Assembly (NCBI RefSeq): GCF_025398175.1
Contig: NZ_CP099734.1
Coordinates: 3,038,001-3,102,000 of the forward strand
DNA: 64,000 nucleotides
Source: Photobacterium sp. TY1-4
GTDB lineage: Bacteria; Pseudomonadota; Gammaproteobacteria; Enterobacterales; Vibrionaceae
Reading direction: 5' to 3'
Under the pieces are notes generated by a model. The model had not been told where the DNA came from, searched no databases, and saw only the letters and a program-made list of their open reading frames with translations. A program made the translations under genes and the position numbers. Positions 1-9,900 of this stretch are shown piece after piece. Within the stretch, counting starts at the first letter, position 1; the number at the start of each line of letters is the position of its first letter.

Positions 1-1517
1 AGCGCCCGCGCTATCGCCAGGCGCTGTTTCTGGCCGCCGGACACATTGCCTCCCCCCTCGCTGAGCTGAGTGTCGTACCCCTGCGGCAGCGTTGAGATAA
101 ACGGGGCGCATCCGGCACTGCGGGCCGCCTGCTCAATGTCCGCCATCGAACAATCCGGACGACCGTAAGCCAGGTTGGTTTTGATCGAGTTGGAGAACAG
201 GAAAGAGTCCTGGGGAATATAGGAGAAATACCGGCGCCAGCGGTCAGTATCCAGCGTTTCCCGGGTCTGGCCGGCAATGGCGACCGTCCCGGCCGACGGC
301 TGGTATAGGCGAAGCAGCAGTTTCATCAGGGTCGATTTTCCGGAGCCGCTCGGTCCCACAATCGCAATGGTTTCCCCGGCCTGAACCGAAAAAGACAACT
401 CACGCAGCACCGGCTTCCCGGTCGGATAGGCAAACGACAGTCCCCGAATATCAATCAGCGGCTGGATCAGATCCGGGCACGCCGTCTCGGGGGGTTGCGC
501 GGGTTGTTGCGCGGCGGGTCGGTTTGTCTGTTGCTGTTCCACCTCTTCCCCCGGCAGGGCGAAGAGTTCAAAGATCCGTTTGGCCCCCGCCAGTGATTTC
601 TGCAGGTATGCCACCAGACCGCCCAGCTCACGGAACGTCATGTTCAACGCCGTCAGCAGCTGGATCATGGCCACAATCTCCCCCAACGGCGTCACGCCCA
701 TCGCCATCAGCACCGCGCCAAGCACCAGCATGCCCGAAAAGTTGAGGATTTTAAGGTTGAAGTTCGCCAGCTCCAGCCGCGCCCTGAGCCGGCTATTGGC
801 TTTGGTATCGCTCAGCCACTGCCCGTTTCCCTCCTCGTAACGGACATGCTGCGCCGATTGCATCTGGTAGATCCGAACTTCTTTGGCGCCGTACACCGCG
901 TCCATCGCCGCCGCGGACATCCGCCCCAGGGTGCTCTGGATGCGGTCACTGACCACCCGCATCTTGCCGGCATAGTATCGATTCGCCAGAGCCGTCAGAA
1001 TCGCCACGGTGACCAGGACAATCCCGACCATCCAGTCAATCAACATCATGGCGACAACGGCGCAGAAACCGGTCAGCAGGGTAAAAATCAGCTGTCGGAA
1101 CTGATACCCGAACACTTCCGAGACCGCGTCGACATCGCTGTTCACCCGTGACAGCAGCTCCCCCGGATGGTATCGCTCAATATCGCCCAGCCGTCCTGCA
1201 GATAAATGGTCAAATAACTGCAACCGAATATCTGCAAGGTTCTTAAACAGCCCGTGAAAAAACAGCTTGCCGAAAATAATAAAAGTCAGACCGGTGAAGA
1301 TACCCATGCCAATCACGGCAAAGCTGGACTGGCGAAGGCTGTCCATATCCTGGGCGATAATGGCGTTGATCATGTCCCGCATGATGAAAGCCAGTGAGAT
1401 CATGATGATGGTTTCGGTGATGGCATGTCCGAGCAAACCGGCCACATAGCCCACCCGGTGCTTTTTCATCAGAGCAAACAGTTGTGTCAACTCAGCCCAT
1501 TCCGCGCGTTTAAGCAT
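1..1517 (-). CDS. ABC half-exporter (permease-ATPase fusion), partial at the left edge
   Basis: The reading frame runs off the left edge, leaving about 505 residues. A membrane domain with several hydrophobic helices fills roughly residues 15-300. A nucleotide-binding domain follows, with Walker A GPSGSGKST near residue 387, a Q-loop region (YIPQDSF) and the signature VSGGQKQR near residue 490. Walker B and the H-loop lie outside the window. The ATG at 1515-1517 overlaps the stop of the upstream half-exporter by 8 bases and has AAGGAG 8 bases before it, inside the upstream gene, so the two are probably translationally coupled and may work as a heterodimer. They follow the polyketide synthase genes on the same strand, so export of the polyketide or self-protection is the likely role (inference). 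The substrate cannot be read from the sequence. Confidence 0.9.
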   Translation of the reverse strand, partial: MLKRAEWAELTQLFALMKKHRVGYVAGLLGHAITETIIMISLAFIMRDMINAIIAQDMDSLRQSSFAVIGMGIFTGLTFIIFGKLFFHGLFKNLADIRLQLFDHLSAGRLGDIERYHPGELLSRVNSDVDAVSEVFGYQFRQLIFTLLTGFCAVVAMMLIDWMVGIVLVTVAILTALANRYYAGKMRVVSDRIQSTLGRMSAAAMDAVYGAKEVRIYQMQSAQHVRYEEGNGQWLSDTKANSRLRARLELANFNLKILNFSGMLVLGAVLMAMGVTPLGEIVAMIQLLTALNMTFRELGGLVAYLQKSLAGAKRIFELFALPGEEVEQQQTNRPAAQQPAQPPETACPDLIQPLIDIRGLSFAYPTGKPVLRELSFSVQAGETIAIVGPSGSGKSTLMKLLLRLYQPSAGTVAIAGQTRETLDTDRWRRYFSYIPQDSFLFSNSIKTNLAYGRPDCSMADIEQAARSAGCAPFISTLPQGYDTQLSEGGGNVSGGQKQRLAIARA

Positions 1518-3285
1518 GACTTAGCTCCTTCTGGGCCGTGTGCTGAAAATAGGCCTGATGCAGTTGATAAAACGCCCCGCGTTTTGCCATCAAGTCGTGA
1601 TAACTCCCGTTTTCAACCACGTTCCCTTGATCCAGCACCACGATGCGGTCCATTTCAGGGGTGATCGCCAGTTTATGGGTGATCAGGATCACGGTCCGAT
1701 CATCCGCCTCCTGCAAAATGGCCTGCTCGACCAGGCTTTCACTGGTGGCATCCAGGGAAGCCGTCGGCTCATCCATCATCAGGATCGGCGAGGATTTCAA
1801 AAAGGCCCGCGCCAGCGAGATCCGCTGTTTCTGACCGTAGGAGAGAGCATTGCCGTCATCTCCCAGCACGGTCTGATACCCTTGGGGCAGCTCGCGGATA
1901 AAATTGTCGGCATACGCTTTTTGCGCAGCGTGGATCACCTCCAGCTCTGTCGCATCGGGCCGGGCCAGACGAATATTGTCCAGAATCGAGACCGGGAACA
2001 GGAAAGTACTTTGGTTCACCACAGACAACCGGGCGCGATACGCTTCGCCGAGCGGACCCTGAGTCTCGTTCTCATTGACGGTCAGGTGAATCGCCCCGGT
2101 GTGCGGATAAAACCCGCACAGGACATTCAGCAGACTACTCTTGCCGCTACCGCTTTCACCGACGATCGCAACCTTCTCACCCGGCCTGAGCGTCAGGGCG
2201 ATGTCGCGCAGCGCCGTCACGCTTTGCGCATGCGACGGCTGATACACCAGCCCGACGTCCTCCAGCACCAGCGCAGACTGGTCGCCCTGGCGCAACCGAA
2301 TGTTGTCGAACTGCTCGTCCTTTTCATCCAGCACCTGGAAGATCCGTTTCCCGGCCCCGAGTGCATCTTTACACCCGGCAATATGGGCCGGCAGTTGCGC
2401 CACCGGATCAATCACAAAATTCAACAGGTAGAAGAAAGCGATCAGCTCTCCCAGGCTGAAATCGCCGGACAGGGCACGGTTGCCCCCGACAATCAGACAG
2501 ACAATGCTGGGCACCAGGCGGATCATGACCTGCACCGGTCCCATCCACGCATACCGCTCCACGAGCCGGAGCTGGCTCGATAACCCGGTATCCATCTGCT
2601 GCTGGAAGGCCTGATATAAAAAGCCCCTGAGCTGGAACACTTTCATGGTCGAAAAGCCCGCCAGCATCTCCGCCAGCACCGCAAAACCGCGACCAAAATA
2701 AGTTTGCGTATTCAAAGATAACTGAGACATCGAGCGGGTCATCAACATGATCAACAAGAAGCCGACCGGAATCGGAATCATGCTGAGCAGCAGCAATTGC
2801 AGATCCAGTACGCCCAAATACACCGCCCCCATCACAAACATCACCGGATGCAGGATCAACAGCGGTAGGCTGACTTCCGCAAACGTGTTGATTTTTCGGA
2901 TGTCGCTGCTAAAGCGCGCGACCATATCCCCGGCGTCGTATTTATCCAGTTCGGCCACGGAAATGGACGTTACTTTGGCAAACAGCCGCTGGTTCAGCCG
3001 ATGGACGAAGCACCCGCTGAAATAGCCGGACAGCTTAAAGCGAAAATACGTTGCCGTGGCCCCGATCGTCAGGACGGCCAGCAACAGGAAAAGATAACCG
3101 ACCAGGCCGTTCAACTGCCCGGCCGTGGACTGATCAATAATCGTTTTGAGCAAATAGGTTTCTGCGACCCCGGCCGCGACCGTGCCGAACGCAGCAACAA
3201 TCACCCCAAGCAGCAGTTTTTTAAAGACAAAAGCCTCTCCGAGCAGCCGGGAAAGCAGCTTCAGATCAGAGCGGGAAGCACCCAT
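1510..3285 (-). CDS. ABC half-exporter (permease-ATPase fusion)
   Basis: A 591-residue type I ABC exporter half. The N-terminal membrane domain (about residues 15-310, six predicted helices) is followed by an ATPase domain with Walker A GESGSGKSS near residue 375, signature LSYGQKQR near 478 (Tyr replaces the usual Gly of LSGGQ), Walker B ILMMDEP near 498, and ITHK for the H-loop. The length is usual for an MsbA/LmrA-like half-transporter. It lies 75 bases after the last PKS gene, beyond a strong hairpin, and overlaps the next half-exporter by 8 bases. The start at 3285 has a GGGG-type ribosome binding site. It is inferred to export the cluster product together with its neighbour. Confidence 0.93.
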   Translation of the reverse strand: MGASRSDLKLLSRLLGEAFVFKKLLLGVIVAAFGTVAAGVAETYLLKTIIDQSTAGQLNGLVGYLFLLLAVLTIGATATYFRFKLSGYFSGCFVHRLNQRLFAKVTSISVAELDKYDAGDMVARFSSDIRKINTFAEVSLPLLILHPVMFVMGAVYLGVLDLQLLLLSMIPIPVGFLLIMLMTRSMSQLSLNTQTYFGRGFAVLAEMLAGFSTMKVFQLRGFLYQAFQQQMDTGLSSQLRLVERYAWMGPVQVMIRLVPSIVCLIVGGNRALSGDFSLGELIAFFYLLNFVIDPVAQLPAHIAGCKDALGAGKRIFQVLDEKDEQFDNIRLRQGDQSALVLEDVGLVYQPSHAQSVTALRDIALTLRPGEKVAIVGESGSGKSSLLNVLCGFYPHTGAIHLTVNENETQGPLGEAYRARLSVVNQSTFLFPVSILDNIRLARPDATELEVIHAAQKAYADNFIRELPQGYQTVLGDDGNALSYGQKQRISLARAFLKSSPILMMDEPTASLDATSESLVEQAILQEADDRTVILITHKLAITPEMDRIVVLDQGNVVENGSYHDLMAKRGAFYQLHQAYFQHTAQKELSHA

Positions 3286-3321
3286 TGTTTATTACCCCAC
3301 AGAAAACAACATCATGCCGTT

Positions 3322-3351
3322 CAGGCTTTTTACCCGCAGGTAAAAAGCCTG
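3322..3351 (-). promoter_or_regulatory. Perfect intercistronic hairpin between PKS and exporter genes
   Basis: Perfect inverted repeat with 13-base arms (CAGGCTTTTTACC and its complement) around a 4-base loop, in the 75-base gap between the terminal PKS gene and the exporter genes. No T-run follows on the minus strand, so it is not a standard intrinsic terminator. It could stabilise or process the mRNA, or attenuate exporter expression relative to the synthases. Confidence 0.6.
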
Positions 3352-3360
3352 ATGGAGACG

Positions 3361-6300
3361 CTAGCAGCACTCGGCCAGGTGGTTCAGGAAGTCCCGGAAA
3401 TGCTCGGAGAGCTCCCGGATCGTTGCTTCGTCGTGGATGTTCCGGCTAAAGCCCCAAATCATAGTCAACTGACCATTTTGAATACTTCCCCGGACATCCA
3501 GAATATCGGCATGAACCAGATGAGAGTCGTCGATATCAATCACAATATCGTCCACCACCCGGGCCGGGCTGGCTTCATCCACCTCGAACATATCGCCCAG
3601 GTAATTGATCGACACCTGCTTGCGAAGGTACTCGTATCGACTGCCCGGTTGACGCTGTTCGATATTCTGGGTGATGAAGTTCCCGCACCCTTTGGCCGGC
3701 AGGGACTGCAGCTGCGACTGGACATCCAGCAGATACGCCAGCGGCGACTCGCTCTGACGGTCTCGCAGGACCAGATCACAACCCACGGCAAACAGTCCCA
3801 GCGTTTTGCTGAAATCATGGCTGCGGTCCAGAATCACATCCCGCCCGGTGATCACACTATGGATTTCCACCCACTCATGCTGCGTCCAGCGGGCGATGGT
3901 ATGCGCCAAGGCCGCGACCAAAATATCGATCACCGTGACCTGATGCTGCTTCACCAACTGGCGGCACAGCTTCTCGGTCAGCTCCCGGTCAAAGACCTGC
4001 TTGACCATGTCCTTGGCGTAGCGATAGTTAATCCCGTCCGGGATATCCCGCGGCAGCAACGGCAATTGTTCCAGCGGTGTCCGGGTCATGAAGTCCGCCT
4101 GCTCCGCCTGGATTTCCCGCGCGTAACGCTGGCTTTCGTCAATGAACTGGTAATACGACAATGGCTTTTCACCCAGACTCAGCGGACCGCCATGCGCCAC
4201 CTGTTGGCTCAGTGACAACAGATGACCCATATAGAGATTGAGGGAAAACGCATCCATCAGGACATGGTGGAAATAAGCCGCAAGGTAAACCGGCTGGCCT
4301 TCCCCCTGTGTAAACAGGGTGACTGCATAGAGCGGCCCCGAGGTCAGGTTGAACTCGTAAATGCTCTGGTTCACCGTCTGCTCAACCACCTGCTTGCGCT
4401 CGTCTTCTGCCACCCCGGTGAGATCCACCAGATGGAAATTCACCGTCTCCGCCGGCGACAGCACCTCCTGGCGCCACCCCGCTTCTGTGTGGGTAAAACG
4501 CGCCCGCAGGATGTCAAAGTAGCGATCAAGATACTGGACACAGTCCCGCACCACCTGCGGCTCCAGGGCATACTGCACCGACAGGACGGCACCAACCGTC
4601 AGGTGCCCCGGATTGTTCAGTGTCTGACTCACTTCCAGCATAAAAGCCTGCGTTGAGCTGATCGGCCGCTCCCCGGTGATCACCGCCTGGATCGCCGGAA
4701 GGACCTGCAGATCGACCACAGGCACCGCATCGATTGCCGCTGCCAGTGCGGTAATGGTCTGATGCCGGTACAGCAGATCGGCTTTGACCGATTTATGCAG
4801 ACGATGGCTCAGGCTCTGGACCATCACCGCAGCACTCAATGAGTTGCCGCCGTAATCCACAAAACTGCGGTCAACCGCCAGGGTGTCGAGTGCAAACAGC
4901 TCGCCCCAGACATCGCCAATCACCTGCTCTGTCGCCGTGTAGGCATCGTCCTGATGCCCGGTGAGACGCACATGGGCCTGCTGCGGTTCAGCTTCCGGCT
5001 CACGGGGCGCTTCTCCACCCGCAGGGCTCGGAATCAGCACGGTATGCGGCGGCCAGCAGCGCTCGGTATTTCTCGGGTATCCCGGTAAACTGACTCGCTG
5101 AAAGGCATGCCCCTGATACAGGGATGCCCAGTCCACCCGCTGACCCGCCCGGTAGATGGCATCAACTTGCGCCAGGAGTTGAAGTTGAGGTTGGGATTGA
5201 GGATGAGGATCGATAGTATCTGCAGCCGAAGGCAGATGCAGCGATCTGGCGGCCATCGGTACCGGATCCAACGCATGGTAAAGCACCCCGCGTGGCCACG
5301 CCCCGGTATTCTCGCTGTCAATCTGACTGCCCAGCAGAACACCGGCAGCTGCCAGCTGCCGCAAGCACTCCGCCCGGGACGTGAAGGCAAGCGTCAGCAC
5401 ATGGCGTCGCAACTGCCGTCCGGTATTGGCCGTAAAACACACATCGCCCAACACCAGGGTGTCATCCTGCCGGATACGTGCCGCCATCGCGTTGCACTGC
5501 GCTTTCAGTTGCTCCGGATCATCACCGGAAACGGTCAGCACATACGGCACCGCCGGACGGTCTTTCTCCGGTGCAACATACTCTTCGATCACCACATGAC
5601 AATTGGTTTTGTTCATGCTGAACGCGCTGATCCCGGCCAGCTTTTTCTTGCCCGGGTTCGGCCAGGCCGTGAGCCGATCCTGAATATAGACCGGCGACTG
5701 CTCCAGCTGCATATGGTGATTGGGAATATTGAAGTTCGGTGATGGCGGCAACCGATCATACTTCATCGCAAGCAAGACTTTGATAACCCGCGCCAGGCCG
5801 GAGACACCGGCCGTGTGGCCGATATTGGCCATCAGCGAGCCCAGTCCGCAGAACTGTTTTTGGGTCGTATACGGCTTGAACGCATTGGTAATGGAAGATA
5901 ACTCAATGGAATCTCCCAGATGAGTCCCGGTGCCGTGGGCTTCAATATAATCCAGCAATTGCGGTTCAATTTGCCCGTCCTGCCAGGCCTTTTGCAGCAC
6001 CTTGCCCTGCCGGACCGCCTGTCCGTCATGATTCACGGCCGTGCCCCGAATCACCCCGTAGATGTGATCGCCGGCTGCCACGGCGCTCCGAAGCGGTTTG
6101 ATGATCAGCGTACACACCCCTTCCCCCCACAACATGCCGTTGGCGTGATCATCAAACGCGGCGCTGGTCGGGGTCGTGGCATTCATCCCCTCCATGCCGT
6201 CCGCCGCCGTACTCTGGTACAGATTCACCAGATTCACCGCAGACACCACGGCCTGCTCACACTGCTTGCTGCGGATCGCATTGACCGCCGTATCCAACGC

Positions 6301-6939
6301 CACCAGCCCCGAAGAGCAGCCGGTGTCAATGGCCAGGCACGGTCCTTCCAGATTGAGGGTCGTGGCCACCCGTCCCGGAAACCACCCGGTCATCGACCCC
6401 ATGCTGCTGTACAGGCTCTGGTGGCGGACATAGCGTTTCAGATCAAAGCGGCCGTTATCATCCATGCCGACGAAGACACCGGTATTGGTGTTCATCCACT
6501 GCTGGGGGGTAAATCCGGCATCATCAATGGCCTGCCAGACCGACAGCAACAGCTCTCGCTGACCCGGATCCATCAACTGCGCTTCTTTGGCGAGCAACGC
6601 AAACTGCCCGGCATCGAACCGATCGACGTCACTCAGGAGGTTATTAATACAAATCCCGGCATCTTTCGGCACCGCCGGCTCCCCGAACAGATACCGCATA
6701 TCAGCATGCCGCTGCGACGAATAGGTGCCGCCGCCGGTTTTCTCCCGGACCAGCTTATGCCAGAACGCGTCCGGGTTCTCTGCCGCAGAGAAGCGGCAGG
6801 CTATCCCGACAATGGCGACCTCTGCGCGGGACTGGCCGGCTCCGAGGGCCTTGATTAAGGCCAGTGCATGGCCTTTATCAAACTCTCCCTTTTGGACCTG
6901 TTCCAGCAGATAGCGCGCCAGTTCCTTGTTTTCACTCAT
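3361..6939 (-). CDS. Terminal trans-AT polyketide synthase/NRPS hybrid: KS-ACP-condensation domain
   Basis: A 1192-residue protein. A short charged N-terminus (docking-like) leads into a ketosynthase at about 40-470, with active-site Cys in DTGCSSG near 205 and both catalytic His in EAHGTGT and NIGHT. The usual KSNIGH lysine is replaced by Met (MANIGH). A KS-adapter linker of about 180 residues follows, with no acyltransferase. A carrier domain (GGNSL, phosphopantetheine Ser near 696) and a condensation domain (about 755-1190) end the protein; the condensation motif reads HHVLMDA near 888, with Ala for the usual Gly of HHxxxDG. No thioesterase or reductase follows. The family predicts release or capture of the chain by condensation with an amine or alcohol (inference). 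AAGGAG precedes the start by 8-9 bases. It is the last synthase of the operon. Confidence 0.92.
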   Translation of the reverse strand: MSENKELARYLLEQVQKGEFDKGHALALIKALGAGQSRAEVAIVGIACRFSAAENPDAFWHKLVREKTGGGTYSSQRHADMRYLFGEPAVPKDAGICINNLLSDVDRFDAGQFALLAKEAQLMDPGQRELLLSVWQAIDDAGFTPQQWMNTNTGVFVGMDDNGRFDLKRYVRHQSLYSSMGSMTGWFPGRVATTLNLEGPCLAIDTGCSSGLVALDTAVNAIRSKQCEQAVVSAVNLVNLYQSTAADGMEGMNATTPTSAAFDDHANGMLWGEGVCTLIIKPLRSAVAAGDHIYGVIRGTAVNHDGQAVRQGKVLQKAWQDGQIEPQLLDYIEAHGTGTHLGDSIELSSITNAFKPYTTQKQFCGLGSLMANIGHTAGVSGLARVIKVLLAMKYDRLPPSPNFNIPNHHMQLEQSPVYIQDRLTAWPNPGKKKLAGISAFSMNKTNCHVVIEEYVAPEKDRPAVPYVLTVSGDDPEQLKAQCNAMAARIRQDDTLVLGDVCFTANTGRQLRRHVLTLAFTSRAECLRQLAAAGVLLGSQIDSENTGAWPRGVLYHALDPVPMAARSLHLPSAADTIDPHPQSQPQLQLLAQVDAIYRAGQRVDWASLYQGHAFQRVSLPGYPRNTERCWPPHTVLIPSPAGGEAPREPEAEPQQAHVRLTGHQDDAYTATEQVIGDVWGELFALDTLAVDRSFVDYGGNSLSAAVMVQSLSHRLHKSVKADLLYRHQTITALAAAIDAVPVVDLQVLPAIQAVITGERPISSTQAFMLEVSQTLNNPGHLTVGAVLSVQYALEPQVVRDCVQYLDRYFDILRARFTHTEAGWRQEVLSPAETVNFHLVDLTGVAEDERKQVVEQTVNQSIYEFNLTSGPLYAVTLFTQGEGQPVYLAAYFHHVLMDAFSLNLYMGHLLSLSQQVAHGGPLSLGEKPLSYYQFIDESQRYAREIQAEQADFMTRTPLEQLPLLPRDIPDGINYRYAKDMVKQVFDRELTEKLCRQLVKQHQVTVIDILVAALAHTIARWTQHEWVEIHSVITGRDVILDRSHDFSKTLGLFAVGCDLVLRDRQSESPLAYLLDVQSQLQSLPAKGCGNFITQNIEQRQPGSRYEYLRKQVSINYLGDMFEVDEASPARVVDDIVIDIDDSHLVHADILDVRGSIQNGQLTMIWGFSRNIHDEATIRELSEHFRDFLNHLAECC

Positions 6940-6965
6940 GATTCAGCTCTCCTTTCTGCCCGAAC

Positions 6966-9900
6966 TCAATCCACGACTTTGAGGATGTCGTCGATCGACG
7001 CGTCACCACTGTCCAGCCCGTCCAGCATTGCCATCAGCGCCGCATCATCCGGCTGCGCCGGATTCAGTGCTGCCTGATGAGCCGTCGCAGGCGCAGCTGC
7101 ATCATCCGACTGCTCATTGAGGTATTCAGCCATCGTGGCAACCGACGGATAGGAGTAAATATCCGTAATATCAAACATGCCCGGGAAGTGCTTCTCGAGC
7201 GCACGTTGCAACTCAATCGCCAGAATGGAATCCCCGCCCAGGCTCGTGAAGGTATCGTAGATATCGATCTCCTTCAGGCCGAGGGTGGTGGCCCAGATCA
7301 CAGCCAACTGCTGCGTGCTCTCATTGGCACTGCCTTGCTCGATACCGGTCAGGGTGACATCCGTCGCTTCCGTGGCGCCGGCAACACCGGAGGCCGATGG
7401 TGCCGGCCCGTCCTGCAACCCGGCATGCTTACGGACTTGTCGGCTGATCCCTTCAGACAACGGTACGATTGAACCTTTTTCATGGAGGTTCGCCAGATTC
7501 AGGCGCCCGCCACACAGCACCGGCTGCAGGGAGGCCAGCATGACATCCAGCATATCCAGCGCTTCAGCATTCTCGACCCCGTAGACGTACGTGCCTTCCC
7601 CGGAGCCGATGCCAAAATCAACAGCCATCCCGGTTTCTTTCCACGGTGCCCAATTCACCGACAGAGCGCGCCGCCCCTGAAGCGCGAGGTTTTCGGCATA
7701 ACCGTCCATAAAGCTGTTCGCGGCGGTATAATCCCCCTGCCCCTGACCGGCAAACAATGCCGTGATCGAGGAGTAGAACACCAGGAAGTCCGGGTCATCT
7801 TGCTGCGTGAGTCGGTCCAGTAAAACGGTTCCCTGAACTTTCGGCAGCAGCACGCGATCAAACACTGGGAGCTCTTTGTCCATCAGCAGGCCCCGCCCGG
7901 CCGTACCGGCACAGTGGAAGACCCCGTTGATCCGCCCGTAGAGCGCACGCGCTTTATCCAGCGCCGAAGCCAGAGAAGCCTCATCGGTGACATCCGCGCT
8001 GAAGTACTGCACGTGGCTGCCAGCCACTTCAATCGTACTCAGGGCTTCGCTTACTTTTTCCATGCGCGGATCTTCCGGATCCAACGCACTGCGGCTCAGC
8101 AGGACGAGGTTGACCTGCTTTTTCTCGGCCAGGTGGATCGCCGTTTCCAGCGCCAGCCCGCCAGAGCCGCCGGTGATCACGTAGCAGCCATCGGATTTCA
8201 GCGCGACCGGCTCGGTTTCGAACTGCCCCTGCGCCATGACCTTCAGACGCGGCGTGAAACGTTGCCCGTCGCGGAACGCCAGGCTGAACGGCCCCGTCAG
8301 ATTCATCAGTTCATCGCACAGCAACGTCGTCGCCGTCTGCGGATCCGTATCGATCACCCGGGTGGTAATCTTGCCGTATTCCTGGCGGATGGACTTACAC
8401 AATCCTTCAACCGCCCGGCCGTAAGCATTCACCTGGCTTTGTTCAGATGAGATCTGCTGCGCCAGTTGCGTCAGCACCGACAGGGCGATTCCCTGGCCAT
8501 GCTTGGTCGCCAGCATTGCTTTGATGATGAAAAACACACTGTGGATGCCGGTATCCAGTAACTGCCCATCAGCTGGCGTTGCGCCCAGCAAAGCACTATG
8601 GATGACATGGGAGACCGGGGTATCACTGAGCATCTCGAATAAAGCCAGGTAGTCTGACTCGCTCTGACCGACGACATAGGTTTGAGCATCCACTTTTGCC
8701 AACTGCGCACCTAAGGACACCTCAATGACCGTCGCGCCACGCTGGGCCAGCGCCGCTTTCAGTTGCTGACTTTGCGCATCCCCGCGGTGGAACAGCACCA
8801 CATTGCCGGTCGCCGGTTGCGACGCCGCATCTGACGACTCAACCTGCCACGTCACCCCGTAGAAAGCACTTCCTTTGCTGTTTTGCGACTGGAAGCGTTT
8901 ACGGTCAACCCGCTTGATGTTGTAGTCGGTCATCTCGGCCAGAATATTGCCTTCGACATCACAAAGCGTCAGATCAAACGTGAGTGTCTCATGATGGCCG
9001 TTTTTACCCTCCTTCAGACGGGTCACGGTATAAAACTCAGCCGGCAGCGGCTTGTAAACCTTCATCGAGGTGTACAGGTATGGGAGATACATCTCGCCGG
9101 GAATAATCGTCTGGCTAAACCCGTTGGCACTTTGATCCAGCAGGCTCGGGTGCAGGTAGTAAGTGTCCAGATCGGACAGAAACTCCGATGCCAGCTTATT
9201 GCTGTGGATAAACTCCTTGTCCCCGACCCACTGCCGCTCGGAGCACCGCCAGCGCGGGCCGAAGGAGAAATCGGTGTTATTGCTGTACATGCTGTCCTGG
9301 GCGATCTTGCCCGCTTTCAGCGCATCGAGATCCACTTTGTCCTGCGGTACAGACGATAACTGACGCAAGGTTCCGGCGGAGTGTTGCACCCAGCGGGTGC
9401 CGTCAAAGCTGATCACCTCAAGATCCAACTCTCCCTCGCGGTGCGTCACCACGTACTGCACCTCGTAGCCATCGCTCTCCGGGGTCACGACCAGAGGAGC
9501 CAGGAACGCCATATTGGCGATCTCCACCGGCACCTCGCCCCAGTAATACACGGCGATCGCCTTGAATGCCTCGACATACGCCGTGCCGGGGAGAATGTTG
9601 TTCCCCAGGATCAGGTGTTCGGTTAGCGGCCAGTGTGCATCCAGCGACAGCTCGGTGGTGAAAATATCTTTATCTTTGCTGGAGACCGCGCGTTGATGCA
9701 ACAGCGGGTGCAGTATGCTCTGCACTTTGCCGGCTCCCCGGAAGGCATCAATCATGCCCGGCTCCGGCCAGAACTCCTGCCGGTCATACGGGTAAACCGG
9801 CAACCTGACCCGGCGGACCGGGGCGGCATAGAGCTGCGCGAAGTCCACGTCTGCCCCTTTCACATAGTAGCTGGCGAGGAAGGTTTGCTTGATCAGCGAC

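Noticed and set aside
3001..4215. Long plus-strand frame (404 codons) opposite the PKS and exporter genes
   Set aside because: It is antisense to two genes with clear conserved domains, spans their junction, and its product shows no recognisable motif. The high GC third positions of the real gene explain the open frame.
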